Positions 51,001 through 59,949 are shown, counted from the stretch's first letter. The stretch is DNA of 64,000 nucleotides from Podocnemis expansa (GCA_007922195.1 ML682005.1:34442639-34506638), one strand, 5' to 3'. The notes: generated by a model from the letters alone, not told the origin. A program made the numbers and translations.

Positions 51001-53864
51001 CTATTTAATTGAAAACTTTTACTTATATTGCAATTATATGCAAGTAACGTAATAAATAACAAGCTTAAAGTGTGTATTTGCAACAATCATGTTCCAGCCT
51101 TTGCCACACAACTATTTTAACACTTTCTACAAACATTCACTGAATAGATAAATGCTGCCACAAATCAGTCATCTCAGACAACCTTTCCTTTTGGGTACTG
51201 TGCCAAAGCTCCCCCTCAGCCTTGCCCTGTAGCAGTTATCTCCCTGCTGAAATAGGCCTTCTGTAAATCTGCCCAGTTTAAGATGAGGCTTTTCACTTCA
51301 TCCATCCTCAGTGTCCATTGACTGCAGCACTCTGGGGTGAGTCTGGATCTCAGTGGATCACCCCACAGAGTGCGTAAGTCCATACGTCTGCAGTGCCCAG
51401 ACCATAGAGAACCCATCCCTGGCTTATTAAGCCAAGCTGTAGCTGTAGTGGTGTTCTGCTGGTGCTGGGCAACCTAAGTCTTTCCTCACAGGCTGGCTCC
51501 TGTGTTCCTCCTACTCCACTTCTCCCAGGAAGAAGAACTACACTCCTGGTTTGCGGAAAAATTTCTCTTCTCCTGAAAGCCTTTGGTAGCTCACCTGCCC
51601 CTGCCCAGCACAGGTGGGGCTTTTAATAGGGCCGGAGGAACGGCTCCTCCGGAGCCTCTGCTGAACCTCACGTGTGTCTAATTATTCCATAATCACCTTT
51701 CCCCCTGCATGCAGGAAAACAGGCCTTTACCATTCTGAGGTTCAATATCTGATCTCAAACGCCCTTTTATAGCTCTCTGGCCTGACTTTGTCACAGTGCT
51801 GAATGCCAAATGTTATAACAGACAAGGTATATTCTGTTCATTCTGTACTGTAACAATAATAATATATAAAAAATATTCTTCCGGCTTTCTAAAGCTGGTG
51901 TGCATGCACAGTCTAGTTGGTAAAGCCTGGACTCAGACAGTTTCTGCTGAAGAGAAAGCGACCTCATGTCACTGGCAAAAGACATTTTTTGAACCTCTAC
52001 GGCTGTGCTGTCTTTAGAAGATATGTGTTAGAACAGGCAAGGAGCACAAAGTTATTCCACTCCAAAAGAGAGGAGAAATGGTGAGTTTAGGGCCAATCAA
52101 CCAGTCCAGGAGCCGCAGGGTTCCCTGGACCACATTCTACCCTACCCCTGCCTTCAGCATGATGTCATATGGGTGGGCTGTCACTTGGAGTAGGGATCCT
52201 GAAGTCAGAGAGAGCTTCAGCCCCAGCTCTGCTCTGAACCCTGAGCCTTGGAAGGCTGCGCCAGAGCATAAGCCACACCACACACCAGCTGGCCCCATCC
52301 TGCCCCCAGGAATGACCAGTCAGCTGAGAGGTGGGGCAGGATTGCAAAGCCTGGCCCCAGATTTCTCACCCCCATCCAGGACCTGCAGGACAGGAGCACT
52401 CTCAGGACTTCCCCAAACCCTGCTGGTACTGAGCGGGGTGGGAGGAATTATTGCAGAGGTTTTAGGGGCTGAAGCCCCGCCCCCCCTTTTGGCCAGGCCC
52501 TAGGGCCTATTTAGCCCCTGAGGTATCCTGGCACTGGATGGGCTATATAGCAGTAAGTAATTCAAGTGTTCACTGATGAATAAAGCTGAAAAAAAATATG
52601 TTTTTCATTTGGCAACCAAAACAAAGCCAAAGAGGTCTGTCTTAGGTTAAACACTAACTGAATTTTTCAAAACTATTTTGTTCCATTTTTTTTTTAAATT
52701 TAAAAAAAAAACAAAAAACAGAACTTGCTAAATTTCAAAATGAAACACTGGTTTAAAGCTAAACATCAAAATGTTTCTTTTCAAAAATGTCAGAATGAAA
52801 CATTTTGATCAAAATATACTCAAAAGTATTAGTTATATTCAAACTAAATACATGGATAGGTTTTGTTGACCTCAAACTTCATTTATCAGGTGAATGAACT
52901 ATTTCTCTTTTTTTTAAATTATCCAGCTAAACTGAGTTGGCCCTGGACAATTGACACACACAGAGAACCTAGGAAAAGAACCACTAGATTAAGGGAAAAC
53001 ATCCTTTTGCTAAATTTCATTTAAGACACTGTGCCCAAAAAAAAAAAAAAAGAGAGAGAGAGAAGAAAATGGACAAGTACAGATTAAAAATAAGAGTAAG
53101 GACTCTGTTCATCAATGACTCTCTCAGAAATAAAGGGCCGAAACTGAAGAAACATGAGTTTGCCTCAGCTCCATTTTCACTTATTTCAAGGATGAGAAAC
53201 AAAAGATGATACTACTGGATTTGGCAATGTGTTTTAAAACATTACATATATAGGAAACTTACCAAAATAAAGATGGAGTGTAAAATATGGAAAAAAAATG
53301 ATACATCACCTTGCTGTTAATAAGATCTGCTGATTCTTTAAAGCTTAAAATAAAAGGAAAATGTGTTGGAAAAAATTACCTATTATGTTGCCCACATTGT
53401 TATTTATAGCAAATGATAATTACTGTGACAGCAAGGTGTCAAATTACCTTCCATCACAGAAGGAAAATAAGTTTAAAAGTTCAACACTACAAAATTACTA
53501 AGTGAAACCCATCTGTACAAAGAAATATACACCATGTTAGTATTCTTAAATTCAGTGCCAAATCAGCAAGTAGATGCAGGACTGACCTTGGATCGTGGCG
53601 GTGCTCGGATATACCATTTACAGTCAACTGCCTCAGTGTCAGAAGCTTTTCCTTCTTTCACAATTTGCACAGATTCCACAATTCCTTCAGGTCCTCCCAT
53701 CTCAAACTCACAAACTGAATAATAAAATACCACAAAAATGAAACCTGAACAGCAAACAAAAAATATTTACTACAGCAGAATGCAAAGGCCTCCAAGTTTT
53801 ATTTAATATCTATCATACCAACCTGGCAGTGGTTTCAAAACGCCAAGGTCCTTAAAATCTGGAT
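23412..53864 (-). CDS. NETO1: NETO1, neuropilin and tolloid-like 1 (partial: six 3' coding exons)
   Basis: NETO1 is a single-pass type I membrane protein of neurons. It acts as an auxiliary subunit of kainate-type glutamate receptors and associates with NMDA receptors. Six exons on the minus strand join in one frame: 53864-53823, 53714-53587, 43528-43300, 28116-28003, 25191-24633 and 23472-23412 (1133 nt, about 377 residues). They encode the CUB1-CUB2 linker, CUB2 (about residues 15-130 of this part), an LDLa module (about 135-171), a transmembrane helix (about 189-211) and the cytoplasmic tail ending TTRV. The human protein has about 533 residues, so roughly the first 155 (signal peptide, CUB1) are missing and must lie beyond 64000. 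NETO1 rather than NETO2 is indicated by the [11 protein letters not shown] stretch, the [10 protein letters not shown] tail region and the TTRV exon. Confidence 0.95.
23473..24632 (-). other. NETO1: NETO1 last intron (1160 nt) containing an alternative coding end
   Basis: The donor is GTCAGT at 24632-24627 and the acceptor AG is at 23474-23473. If the donor is skipped, the frame continues for SVSIDF and a TGA at 24611-24613, so part of the intron becomes coding. The intron also holds the (GAAA)n microsatellite at 24331-24440, read as (TTTC)n in the NETO1 transcript. Confidence 0.8.
24331..24440. repeat. (GAAA)n microsatellite with an assembly gap
   Basis: There are nearly uninterrupted GAAA units on the plus strand on both sides of ten N bases at 24380-24389, so the true length is unknown. 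It lies about 190 nt inside the last NETO1 intron, downstream of the penultimate exon, as a pyrimidine tract in the transcript. Open frames across it on both strands are low-complexity artefacts. Confidence 0.95.
24633..25191 (-). CDS. NETO1: NETO1 penultimate exon: transmembrane helix and cytoplasmic tail
   Basis: The acceptor 'gttacacag' is followed by AG, which completes a split glutamate codon; the exon is 559 nt and ends in CG of a split arginine at donor GTCAGT. It encodes [17 protein letters not shown], a hydrophobic helix ([18 protein letters not shown]), a basic KQPRKK stop-transfer, and a tail with [29 protein letters not shown], the serine-rich [13 protein letters not shown] part and SRHDKAVQR. 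These are NETO family hallmarks. The cytoplasmic part takes part in scaffold binding and receptor trafficking. The open frame also extends through the acceptor upstream, but that part (MLFFCYT) is intronic. Unspliced at its donor, the exon ends SVSIDF. Confidence 0.95.
26231..26440. mobile_element. Two Penelope-like 3' ends in inverted arrangement
   Basis: The left half begins 'tggtagccgtgttagtctga' and continues 'ggagtcctgtgtcac', 'agactaacacatttatttat', 'gagcttctgtgggag'. The right half carries the same blocks on the opposite strand: 'cacaaaagctcatg', 'aaatttgttagtctttaaa', 'tgccacaggactccttgc'. The two arms of about 95-100 bp meet around 26336-26345. Sequence similarity to the copies at 1-90 and 5281-5400 is plain. 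Confidence 0.7.
27007..27033. repeat. Poly(T) tract
   Basis: An uninterrupted run of T on the plus strand, read as poly(A) on the NETO1 strand. No retroposed gene could be recognised next to it. Confidence 0.8.
27165..27560. mobile_element. GC-rich non-autonomous element ('ggctggattatcacagg' type)
   Basis: The left end 'gggctggattatcacagg' and 'ggctttaagggctgaag'-like follow-up are shared, in varying form, with segments at 30131-30561, 38350-38885 and 52430-52545. The interior is G+C-rich and contains runs of proline/glycine-coding artefact frames. The superfamily is unclear; hAT is possible. Confidence 0.45.
28003..28116 (-). CDS. NETO1: NETO1 exon encoding the LDL-receptor class A domain
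   Basis: This 114-nt exon has acceptor 'ggttttag' and donor GTAATT. Together with the split proline codon it encodes [20 protein letters not shown] and then [18 protein letters not shown]. All six LDLa cysteines are present and in order. The final WDE-x2-C calcium-cage part is kept, whereas the first acidic position typical of LDLa (CDG) is asparagine (CNG), as I recall for the family. In NETO proteins this module lies between CUB2 and the membrane and contributes to contact with the receptor. The exon starts and ends in phases that fit its neighbours. Confidence 0.95.
29943..30061. mobile_element. Mariner-like MITE (119 bp) with TA duplication
   Basis: The left end GGCTGATCAGATGTCC and the right end TATCTGGTCACCC are imperfect inverted repeats. 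TA lies on both sides (29941-29942 and 30062-30063). Internal 'ggaacagtcccaatatctag' and 'tgctgtcctggtttttt' match a widespread turtle repeat (GGTGACCAGATGTCC...). It is non-coding. The TA duplication is seen; the family is recalled. Confidence 0.65.
30131..30561. mobile_element. GC-rich non-autonomous element ('gggccagattaacc' type)
   Basis: It starts 'cagggccagattaaccaagg' and ends near 'ccttaatctagcaatgccc', a decayed inverse of the start. The interior is G+C-rich. A (CTG)n-containing stretch follows at about 30670-30710. The family resemblance is to 27165-27560 and 38350-38885. Confidence 0.45.
33717..33926. mobile_element. hAT-like MITE (210 bp) with 8-bp duplication
   Basis: The ends CAGGGGTTCTTAAC and GTTAAGAACATCTG are inverted repeats. 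TGTTAAAC precedes and TGTTCAAC follows, an 8-bp duplication with one mismatch, as expected for hAT. It is non-coding. Confidence 0.7.
34060..34335. repeat. Decayed DNA-element-like stretch
   Basis: 'tctatactgctggtagctg' at the left and 'gagcagtgtagacacacc' + 'ctta' at the right look like worn ends of the GTGTAGACA-type termini. The interior 'catcttccatcaacttacat' is like the element at 16640-16925. No duplication is clear. Confidence 0.3.
35120..35230. repeat. Old interspersed repeat, decayed copy
   Basis: 'gaagcacctcaaagtcccag' through 'gtcccaaagatcttacaaac' follows the same order of blocks as the copy at 14050-14166. Confidence 0.35.
35513..36002. mobile_element. GC-rich non-autonomous hAT element with exact 8-bp duplication
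   Basis: It starts CAGTGGCTGATCAGGGG and ends 'gtaatccacccctg'. CTTTTAAC occurs immediately before (35505-35512) and after (36003-36010), an exact 8-bp target duplication. The 490-bp body is G+C-rich and similar to 16130-16627. Open frames through it on the minus strand are composition artefacts. Confidence 0.8.
36280..36350. repeat. Fragment of the element at 46181-46465
   Basis: 'gagtcatcacagcctaaaat' + 'attttcaaatgg' + 'gtgccaacataaaaatttga' aligns block by block with 46400-46455 ('ggtcattacagcctgaaata' ... 'gtcccaacaaaggaaatttg'). Confidence 0.5.
38350..38885. mobile_element. GC-rich non-autonomous element with inverted ends
   Basis: The left end 'agcttggattatcagagggg' + 'ctttaagagcttaaggac' and the right end 'ccagttaatccccctaaagg' are roughly inverted. 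The interior is G+C-rich, similar in layout to 27165-27560. No clear duplication. Confidence 0.5.
39068..39497. mobile_element. hAT-like foldback element (430 bp) with 8-bp duplication
   Basis: CAGGGGTTAAAGTAA at the left is matched by TTATACTTTAACACCTG at the right. GTTAGCTG (39060-39067) and GTTAGCTC (39498-39505) flank it, 7 of 8 bases matching. Inside, 'gttccggggcccctaaaaac' + 'agaacgtggagctggaac' is repeated in inverted form by 'gttccagttccacgttctat' + 'ttttaggggccc', so the left two thirds can fold back on itself. There is no coding capacity. Confidence 0.75.
40790..40870. repeat. Short imperfect tandem repeat
   Basis: Units of about 20 bp like 'cataacaaaaaggccaactc' are repeated about four times with substitutions. 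Confidence 0.45.
42920..43150 (+). repeat. CORE-SINE/MIR-like fragment
   Basis: 'gatctcaaagaatgttataa', then 'acaaaaacctccgtgcagtt', 'ggtcttacccaaggccatag' and 'agatctcctgcttcccagtc' follow the order of the common MIR-like motif series (count of cells... 'aaactgaggca', 'cccaaggtcacacag', 'aacccaggtctcctg'). It lies just downstream of the 43300-43528 exon in plus-strand order. A second copy is at 46596-46800. Confidence 0.45.
43300..43528 (-). CDS. NETO1: NETO1 exon encoding the second half of CUB2
   Basis: The 229-nt exon starts after acceptor 'ttttgtag' and ends at donor GTAAGA. It encodes [40 protein letters not shown] and then [20 protein letters not shown], finishing [12 protein letters not shown] plus one base of a split proline. 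NEC and KFC are the second cysteine pair of a CUB domain; YDG and the conserved RMWADEGS loop are typical of NETO CUB2. In NETO proteins this domain contacts the receptor's extracellular part. It joins in phase with 53587-53714 and 28003-28116. An in-frame ATG (DYEM) within the exon is not a start. Confidence 0.96.
44941..46177. mobile_element. 1.24-kb TIR element with AATTTAAATT-like ends and a minisatellite core
   Basis: GGCTATGTACACAC starts it and TGTGCCGACAAACCC ends it. TTA flanks both ends (44938-44940 and 46178-46180), a 3-bp duplication. Subterminal parts carry repeated 'taaattgatttaagctaaat'-type motifs. 45107-45178 is similar to 20097-20168 of another TIR element. A tandem array fills 45360-45850. 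The 208-codon open frame on the minus strand (45368-45994) is read from the array and is not considered a gene. Confidence 0.7.
45360..45850. repeat. GC-rich minisatellite, unit about 47-50 bp
   Basis: Units beginning 'tagccaggcatggggagaag' and ending 'ggctcccagcgtgc'-like recur eight to ten times with substitutions and small indels. It occupies the core of the TIR element at 44941-46177, as the array at 6960-7490 does in its element. Confidence 0.65.
46181..46465. mobile_element. hAT-like element ('ggggttcccaaactgggggt' type)
   Basis: The left end 'ggggttcccaaactggggg' and right end 'ggaaatttgagacctctt' are weakly inverted. The internal 'ggtcattacagcctgaaata' block recurs at 36280-36350. 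It starts directly at the right TTA of the preceding TIR element, so that element may have inserted into its 5' end. No 8-bp duplication could be confirmed. Confidence 0.5.
46596..46800 (+). repeat. CORE-SINE/MIR-like fragment
   Basis: 'caagatgctttacaaacatt' then 'ccattttacaaatggggaaa' + 'caaagtgacagagg' follow a well-known old SINE-like series. The 3' part is less clear. Confidence 0.45.
51198..51795 (-). mobile_element. Repeat with TGTGACAAAG-type inverted ends and a TATA motif
   Basis: On the minus strand it begins TGTGACAAAGTCAGGCC and soon has AGCTATAAAAGGG (about 51775-51763); it ends with the complement of TGTGCCAAAGC at 51199. The inverted ends could be those of a DNA element, whereas the TATA motif and leader-like purine-rich sequence recall an LTR. 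No flanking duplication or protein was found. The type stays open. Confidence 0.4.
52080..52545. mobile_element. GC-rich repeat stretch, probably composite
   Basis: The right part (52430-52545) has 'ggaattattgcagaggtttt' + 'aggggctgaagccccgcccc', the hallmark of the 27165-27560 type. The left part is G+C-rich without clear ends. Overlapping frames on both strands are composition artefacts. Confidence 0.4.
52720..52815. repeat. A+T-rich repeat of 'aaaatgaaacattttga' motifs
   Basis: 'tttcaaaatgaaacact', 'catcaaaatgtttctttt' and 'gaatgaaacattttgatc' repeat within 100 bp, in both orientations. Confidence 0.4.
53587..53714 (-). CDS. NETO1: NETO1 exon encoding the first half of CUB2
   Basis: This 128-nt exon has acceptor 'attattcag' and donor GTCAGT. 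With one base from the preceding exon it encodes [40 protein letters not shown] and RSK. CEFE and VDCKW supply the first CUB cysteine pair; GIVES is the conserved early strand. It ends on a complete codon, and the next exon starts in phase 0. The segment was recognised from splice signals and NETO1 homology, since no long open frame marks it. Confidence 0.94.
53715..53822 (-). other. NETO1: NETO1 short intron (108 nt)
   Basis: The donor is GTTGGT at 53822-53817 and the acceptor AG at 53716-53715, after a short T/A-rich tract. It is far smaller than the other introns of the gene, all above 1 kb here. Confidence 0.85.
53823..53864 (-). CDS. NETO1: NETO1 42-nt exon, linker between CUB1 and CUB2
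   Basis: The acceptor 'atttttaag' precedes AT (the rest of a split aspartate codon); the exon then reads [13 protein letters not shown] and one base of a split valine. It corresponds to the DPDFKDLG linker known between the CUB domains of NETO1. At 42 nt it is near the microexon range. It is a multiple of three, so skipping it would keep the frame. Confidence 0.9.
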
Positions 53865-54220
53865 CTTAAAAATTTAGAGAAAGAAAATTAGTCTTGTTCA
53901 ATATTTTGATTATAACATTGAGTTTAGCTTCATTAGAATATTACAAGAAATTGCAGGAGCATAACTATACATGTATCTCCCAGAAATGTGCCTTGCTTTT
54001 AAGGATTACAGAAACACAATAATTAATAATGGAAAACTGCTGCGTTTTTCTATTAAGTTCTTTTTTATTTTCCACTATGAAAATCTGCTATGGTTACAAT
54101 TTTCTTTACCTCATCCCTACTTCTTATCACTGAACACAAGAGATGTTTTCTGGATACATCAGTGGGCAAGACCACCAGACAAAAGTCATCCCTTTGGGGT
54201 TTTGATGCATCAGTCTAATG

Positions 54221-54408
54221 CAGGGGTCTCAGACTCAAATCACCATGAGGGCCACATGAGGACTAGTACATTAGCCCAAGGGCTGCACCACTGAAACCTT
54301 TCCATACAATGATATTGGAAATATTGATAGTGATAATGTCATTGTGGGCCGCAGGAAATAACTTTAGGGGCCGCAGGTGGACAACAGGTCATGAGTTTGA
54401 GACCCCTG
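54221..54408. mobile_element. hAT MITE (188 bp) with long TIRs and 8-bp duplication
   Basis: CAGGGGTCTCAGACTCAAA at the left and TGAGTTTGAGACCCCTG at the right form a near-perfect inverted repeat. GTCTAATG (54213-54220) and GTCTAATA (54409-54416) are an 8-bp duplication with one mismatch. The interior has 'gagggccacatgagg' and 'gggccgcaggtggacaac', as in reptile hAT repeats. It is non-coding. Confidence 0.85.
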
Positions 54409-54678
54409 GTCTAATACAAGTAGTTATGTTTCTAGATATTCCACACTGTATCCCATTGCCTACTTCATAAACTCTTCTACAGCATGGTTACAATACACAG
54501 CCTGGCTAGAGGAATTTACGCAGCAGACTATCATATCTGAATGACTTGCAATCCCAACTGATGGTGTGCTAGTTTAACTACTGTTTTTGCCAAAAATCAG
54601 CCTCTTGATTCTTAAATACAGTATCAGTTTTCCACAGGATACATTGAGTGAACAAAGTTCATTCATCTTGATGTTTTA

Positions 54679-54705
54679 GTGCATGCGTGCATGTGCGCGC
54701 GTGCA
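54679..54705. repeat. Alternating purine-pyrimidine tract, Z-DNA prone
   Basis: Twenty-seven consecutive bases alternate purine and pyrimidine, with a GCGCGCG centre. The tract lies in the NETO1 intron about 0.8 kb upstream (gene sense) of the 42-nt exon. Confidence 0.7.
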
Positions 54706-56864
54706 GGCACACATGCATATTTTTAATTTCTGGGACACTTTATACCCTGTGTATAGCCAAGTGCATGACTTATGTGAAACAAGACTGATCTTAGGTCTGC
54801 ACCCCAGTAGACAAGTGTCCACTTTGCACAAATCAATGTCTCACAAAGTTTGTCTGAAAACACCATTCAAGACAAGCCCAAAACCGAAATGTGAAAAAGA
54901 CTAAACTATTTAAAGAGAGGATGATCTCTTGAGATTAGATAAGCTATTGTTCAGGAATCACAGTGTATCTTGCATCATCATTCTCCTTGACATGCTATTC
55001 CAGCTTCCAATAGGCTGCCTCTTTATCTTCACAAGAAAGAAAATGAGAAAAATAAGGTGGTGATGGATATTTTTATCAAAATTCATGAGATGCGTTCTCC
55101 CCAAATTGGTGACAAATACTCATGAAAAATCCTTTGTGATAACTTCCCTTGGCATCTTTAGAATTCCAAGCCACATTCTGCCCAGACTTCATTGGGCTAG
55201 TTCAAGATATAAGCCACGGTAGAATTTGGTCTAATGAATATATGTATTCATAGAGTCTACTTTATTGCCTAAAAATTAGATGTCAAAAGTTTAAAAAGCA
55301 TGAAAAATTTCTATAGAAATATGGAAATACTGCACAATTTCTGCAATGCCATCTTGACCAGGTCTAGTCAATGTAATGAGAAGAACGAATGTTCAGTTTC
55401 TTAAGAGAGGGTTTGAACATTTTTATTGGAACATTTTTATGTTGGCCTTAAAAATTAAATATGCAGAATCACCTTGTGAAACTGTGTCTGCGCACACTAA
55501 TGTTTGTTTATGTCCTTCCCAATTATCTTTTATTGTTGCAGAATGTAAATTTTAAGTAAATGTTCATAAACTAAAGGGGCTGCTGATACATCTGAGCAGA
55601 CAATCAGCATTAAGTGTTAAACAGAAAACATTTTAAAAAAACCCTAAATTTAATACACCATACCAGTTAATAGATTTAGATACTGAGACCTGTAGCTGAA
55701 AACAACATATGTATGTAACTGTGCTCTATTTAATTTAACTACAAACTCAAATTAACATCCTACCATGGATTATTATGCACAATTCACCTATTCAGTTATC
55801 TCTATGACCTGGTTCTAAATCTTCATGGACTGGATTCTCTGGTCCACTGAGACAATTTTTAGATCACAGCTTAAGATCACTTTGTGTTGCTTATATGGTG
55901 TAGGGTGCCAGGAGCTGGGCAGTAGAAAATTATTCCTGTGCCAGATGCCATTTCACAAAGCAAGGAAGCGAACTGGGGCATGAGGTACGTAAGAGAAGAG
56001 GGGGAACTGAAAAAAAAATGAACTCTGCTATATAAATCCTTGTGGCCATAAGGAACAGCTGCCCCAGTGCAGCTGTATCTAGCACCAGGGCTAGGAGGCT
56101 ACAACTGCCAGAGCAACAACTGCTTCCAAATGATCCTTCTCTCATGCTCAAAAGGTTTTATTTATTTTAATCTACAAGGGAATATGATTTGAAATATTCA
56201 TAATAAGCTTTAAATAAGTGGGGGAAGTACAAGTCCCCATTAAGGCCTCAAATTCCTTATCTTCAGTTAGCAACAGGGAGTGTCTGCATATACACACATA
56301 TACCCTCTTTGAGGGTTGCCCCAGCTGTTTTTGGTAGGAGGAGGAACATTCTGGTCAAATGTTATGTTTGCTAAGTGTAAGAGGCAGGCCCTTTAAGATC
56401 TGTCTTGCCCCCTCCATAACGGTGTTGAACAGTTCCAGATATTTTTTTTTACTGAGTTGGCAAGACACAGGAGAGTGCCAAATGGTGATAGTTTACCCAA
56501 GGATAAATCATTAAATGAAGGAATAGAAAATATACTATGGCAAACTAGCAAACAAGGTTTCAGTCTGTAAGCAGATTAACTGAAGCAGAGTTGGAAGAAT
56601 TCTGTACCCGGAATAAAGATCTTGTGAAGATTTCCAAGGTGGATTTTTTTTTCCCCCCAAATCAAAGTTCCGACATGAATGAGAGTAGCACAGACATAAA
56701 TGTATCAAATTAAGATAAAGTGGAACACTTTTGATGAAGTTTCTTGATGTAAAACTCAATCCACATGTTGTTTCATTGAATGAACTTTACCTGCGCAACT
56801 TGTTCTTTCATTCAAGTGGCTAGCAGATTTTAAGGCAAGGAAGAACCATTATGATTATCTAGCT

Positions 56865-56945
56865 TCATCCACTGTGTAACACAGGCCCAGTAATTTCACC
56901 CAGCAATTCATGTATCAAGTCCAATCAGAGCCAGAGTACAGGCTC
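56865..56945 (+). repeat. Old LINE-like fragment
   Basis: 'cactgtgtaacacaggccca' + 'gtaatttcacccagcaattc' follows a motif order common in old CR1/L2-type repeats of reptiles and birds. Assigned from memory. Confidence 0.35.
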
Positions 56946-59900
56946 ACTTGTTCCAACAGGATTTTAATTAACTAGTAGAAGTTCTTTGGGTTTGACTATC
57001 AGAGATACTAGCAACCTGCAGCTCCCATGGGCTTCTAGTAGACATGTGGGTGCTCAGGACTTTTGAAAACCTGTTGTTCTGTAGTTTTTCTGCAGCAAAT
57101 TAAATGAGGTTTGATTTTAGGATTAATGAAAAACTAAGGTGCCCAGATGCTACTCCTCATAGGCTCCATAAAAAATAAATGTGTAATACACAAATACATA
57201 AAGCAACAATCTAGAAGGTATGCATTATAAATGAGGCTGAAATTTGAACTATGTTCAAACAGTTTGTTGTTTGAATAACACATAGCTTGCAGATTTATTG
57301 TTTGTTTTTTAAATAATATAACTCTAGATGGTTTATTTTAGAAGACTGCTGTTTGTGATTTAATAAAACAGATGGTGTTCTTTTATTGTTAATTCTTCCC
57401 AGTCAGAGCAGAGCAGAACTTTTGTTATGCTCTCTATATAGAGATTTCTCATATCTTCTGATTGGTGACAAACTTCCTTTAGCTTGCAGCTGGAGGAAAC
57501 AATAGGCAAATCCAGGAGGATCTACAAGGTGGGGGGAGGGAAGACAGGAGAAAGGAACCTCGAGGGGAAACCACAGTGCATCAGAAGAACTTAGAGAGAA
57601 TCTCTAGAAGGTGAAGGCAGAGTGAAATCTCTATAAAGATAGCACAAAGAAAAGCATGAAGAATTTCAATGGGAGGATGCAGGAATGCATTTTAGTCTAT
57701 AAATGGAAGGATTTGCACCATATAGGGTTTGCTTTAAAAGGATTATATTGAGCATTTACCAAACCCATGAAGGTCTCTGAAAGAAAAGAAGGGTATCAAA
57801 TTATATTCAGAGTGACGGTGTTGCAGTCCATTTCATGATGAATGGATTCCTAAAAATCAAAAACATATAGTATCCCCCTGGAAAAATTCTGAGGAGCAGA
57901 AGTACCTCTGAAGCTTCTTATGAGAAGGAATAAAAGGGTGCATTTCAGACATTTGGGAATGGGTTTCAGGAGAACAGGAAAGGCATGGGAATTCATTGTG
58001 ATCTACAGAGAGAAGGCAGGGGTAATCTATGGATTTTGTAAAGTGGACAACAACTCTCACATTAGGAGTGTTGGAAAGCATGCAGCTACACGTCCACACA
58101 TATTGCACACACATGCACATTGCAGGCCACTGCAGCCTAGCCAAAAACAAAACTGCCTAGCTAATGTTTTTATCAGACAATTTTCTAAATAATGCCTGGT
58201 TCAGCTTTTCTTATTTATAGCAAAATAAATATAGGGCCAAATCCTGTGAGACGTTGAATGTCCTTCAATCCCACTGACATTAGTGAGTGCCAAGCACACC
58301 CAACACTTTACGAGAGTGCAATAAATTAGCAACTTCACACGGTATTAGACTTTGCATATTTGCACCAAAAAGACATGCTGGACAACATTGTTATTCCTTT
58401 TTTTTTTTAAGCATATACATGGCAAATTCTGCAATAAAAATGTACAACTATCATGTCACAATATATTCAAAACAAACTGCAAAACATGTATGAAAGTTTG
58501 TCAATGGGCATAGAATAGATTCCATAATACCGACTGTAAGCATATCTCCATTGTTCCAGACTAATATGAAAGTTTAGCATAGTACACACCACCACAAAGA
58601 AGATATCACTCATGACAACAGGAACCATAATACTGGATTTCAGATTGCATGAAAATGTGGAAAACAAAGAAATGTCACACTATAGCACATATTTGACAGA
58701 CTTCAAATTTAAACAAACATTCAGTACATATTCTGGGATTTGCATCTCTATGTTAATATATGATGTATTTGGAACATGAGGTGAGAGAAACTTGCAGAAA
58801 ACTATTTTACAACTGCATTTTGGAATCTATCTTGCATTTATTTCTACATAATTTCAAATAAGAATGCTAAAGTCTAATAATGCCTTCAATGCATAGAAAC
58901 TGTGAAATTTAAATACAATGAGGGTTAGAAAATGAGCTAAGGTAACGGTTTGCAGTTAGAAGGGTGAGGTCATAAATGAAAAGGTGTTGCTCAAACATCT
59001 TATGAACTGATTTACCATCTCTTATCTATAAAACTCAAGGGACAAGCATCCTTAACTCCCATTAACTTCAACACGAACAGGTAAGTCTGTTCAGGTAGCA
59101 GCTAATACCCTTTCTAACAATCAGAATGGGGAAGCAGTTTCCGGCCTATCTGATGTAGGGAGAGTTTCTGAGCAGGGGGTGTGGAAAACAGAGATGAATG
59201 GTCTGGTTAATATGAAATAAAGAAGCTACTTCAGAAAGAAATATAAGATGTGGTCATAATGATTTTTTTGAAGAATATTTTAAAGCTCCTCCATTTCTCT
59301 GATATTCTAGGACAAAGTAAAGGCCATCAAGAAAGATATTTTCACAGACAAATGCAGCAATTAATACATATCTAATGGTTTAAAAGGATGTTTCATAAGG
59401 CAACTAAGTCAAGATTTAAGTCCCATACTGGAATAGATACTCCAATTTGTGAGAAAAAATGATCAGTCCTGTGATGAGCCTTAATATTGTGCAGGGAGTA
59501 AAAACTGAAAACCATCAAAAGGAGCAGGAAAAAACTGTTATAGCTACCAACCAAACCTTGATGAAACTCATCGCTAGACTTTTTTTTTTTTTTAAATTTT
59601 ATTCCAGCAGGTAGTATAGGATGGTAGAAAGAGAAAAAATGAACAGGAGAAATTTGTCAACTGGAACACCAAACTTATCGCTTTTACTTCTGAAAGTAAG
59701 TATGAGATGGGTACACTAGCAGTGGCAGTGAACAGGAATTATGCAAACTTCATAACACAGCTTGCGTTATCACCCACTGACATATTTATATTGATGTATT
59801 GCAGGATCTCCACAGCATTTTCTTCACAGGAGACACCTCCCATCAGTGCAGCCTTACTCCTTTCAGGGAGACAGACTCATTGTATCAACCAGAGAGCCCA

Positions 59901-59949
59901 TCTCCCATTGATTGAGTGGGTCTACATGACCTGCTTAATGGTCCCAATT

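Larger units (their letters stand above)
43529..53586 (-). other. NETO1: NETO1 intron (10.1 kb) inside the CUB2-coding region
   Basis: It holds the TIR element at 44941-46177, the adjoining hAT-like element (46181-46465), a CORE-SINE-like copy (46596-46800), a TATA-bearing repeat (51198-51795), a G+C-rich stretch (52080-52545) and an A+T-rich repeat (52720-52815). An open frame of 133 codons at 47648-48049 (minus) has no recognisable domain. In 48.1-51.1 kb I see only an (AAAC)n run at 49053-49077 and short 'gaagtcaac' repeat traces near 49570. Confidence 0.8.
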
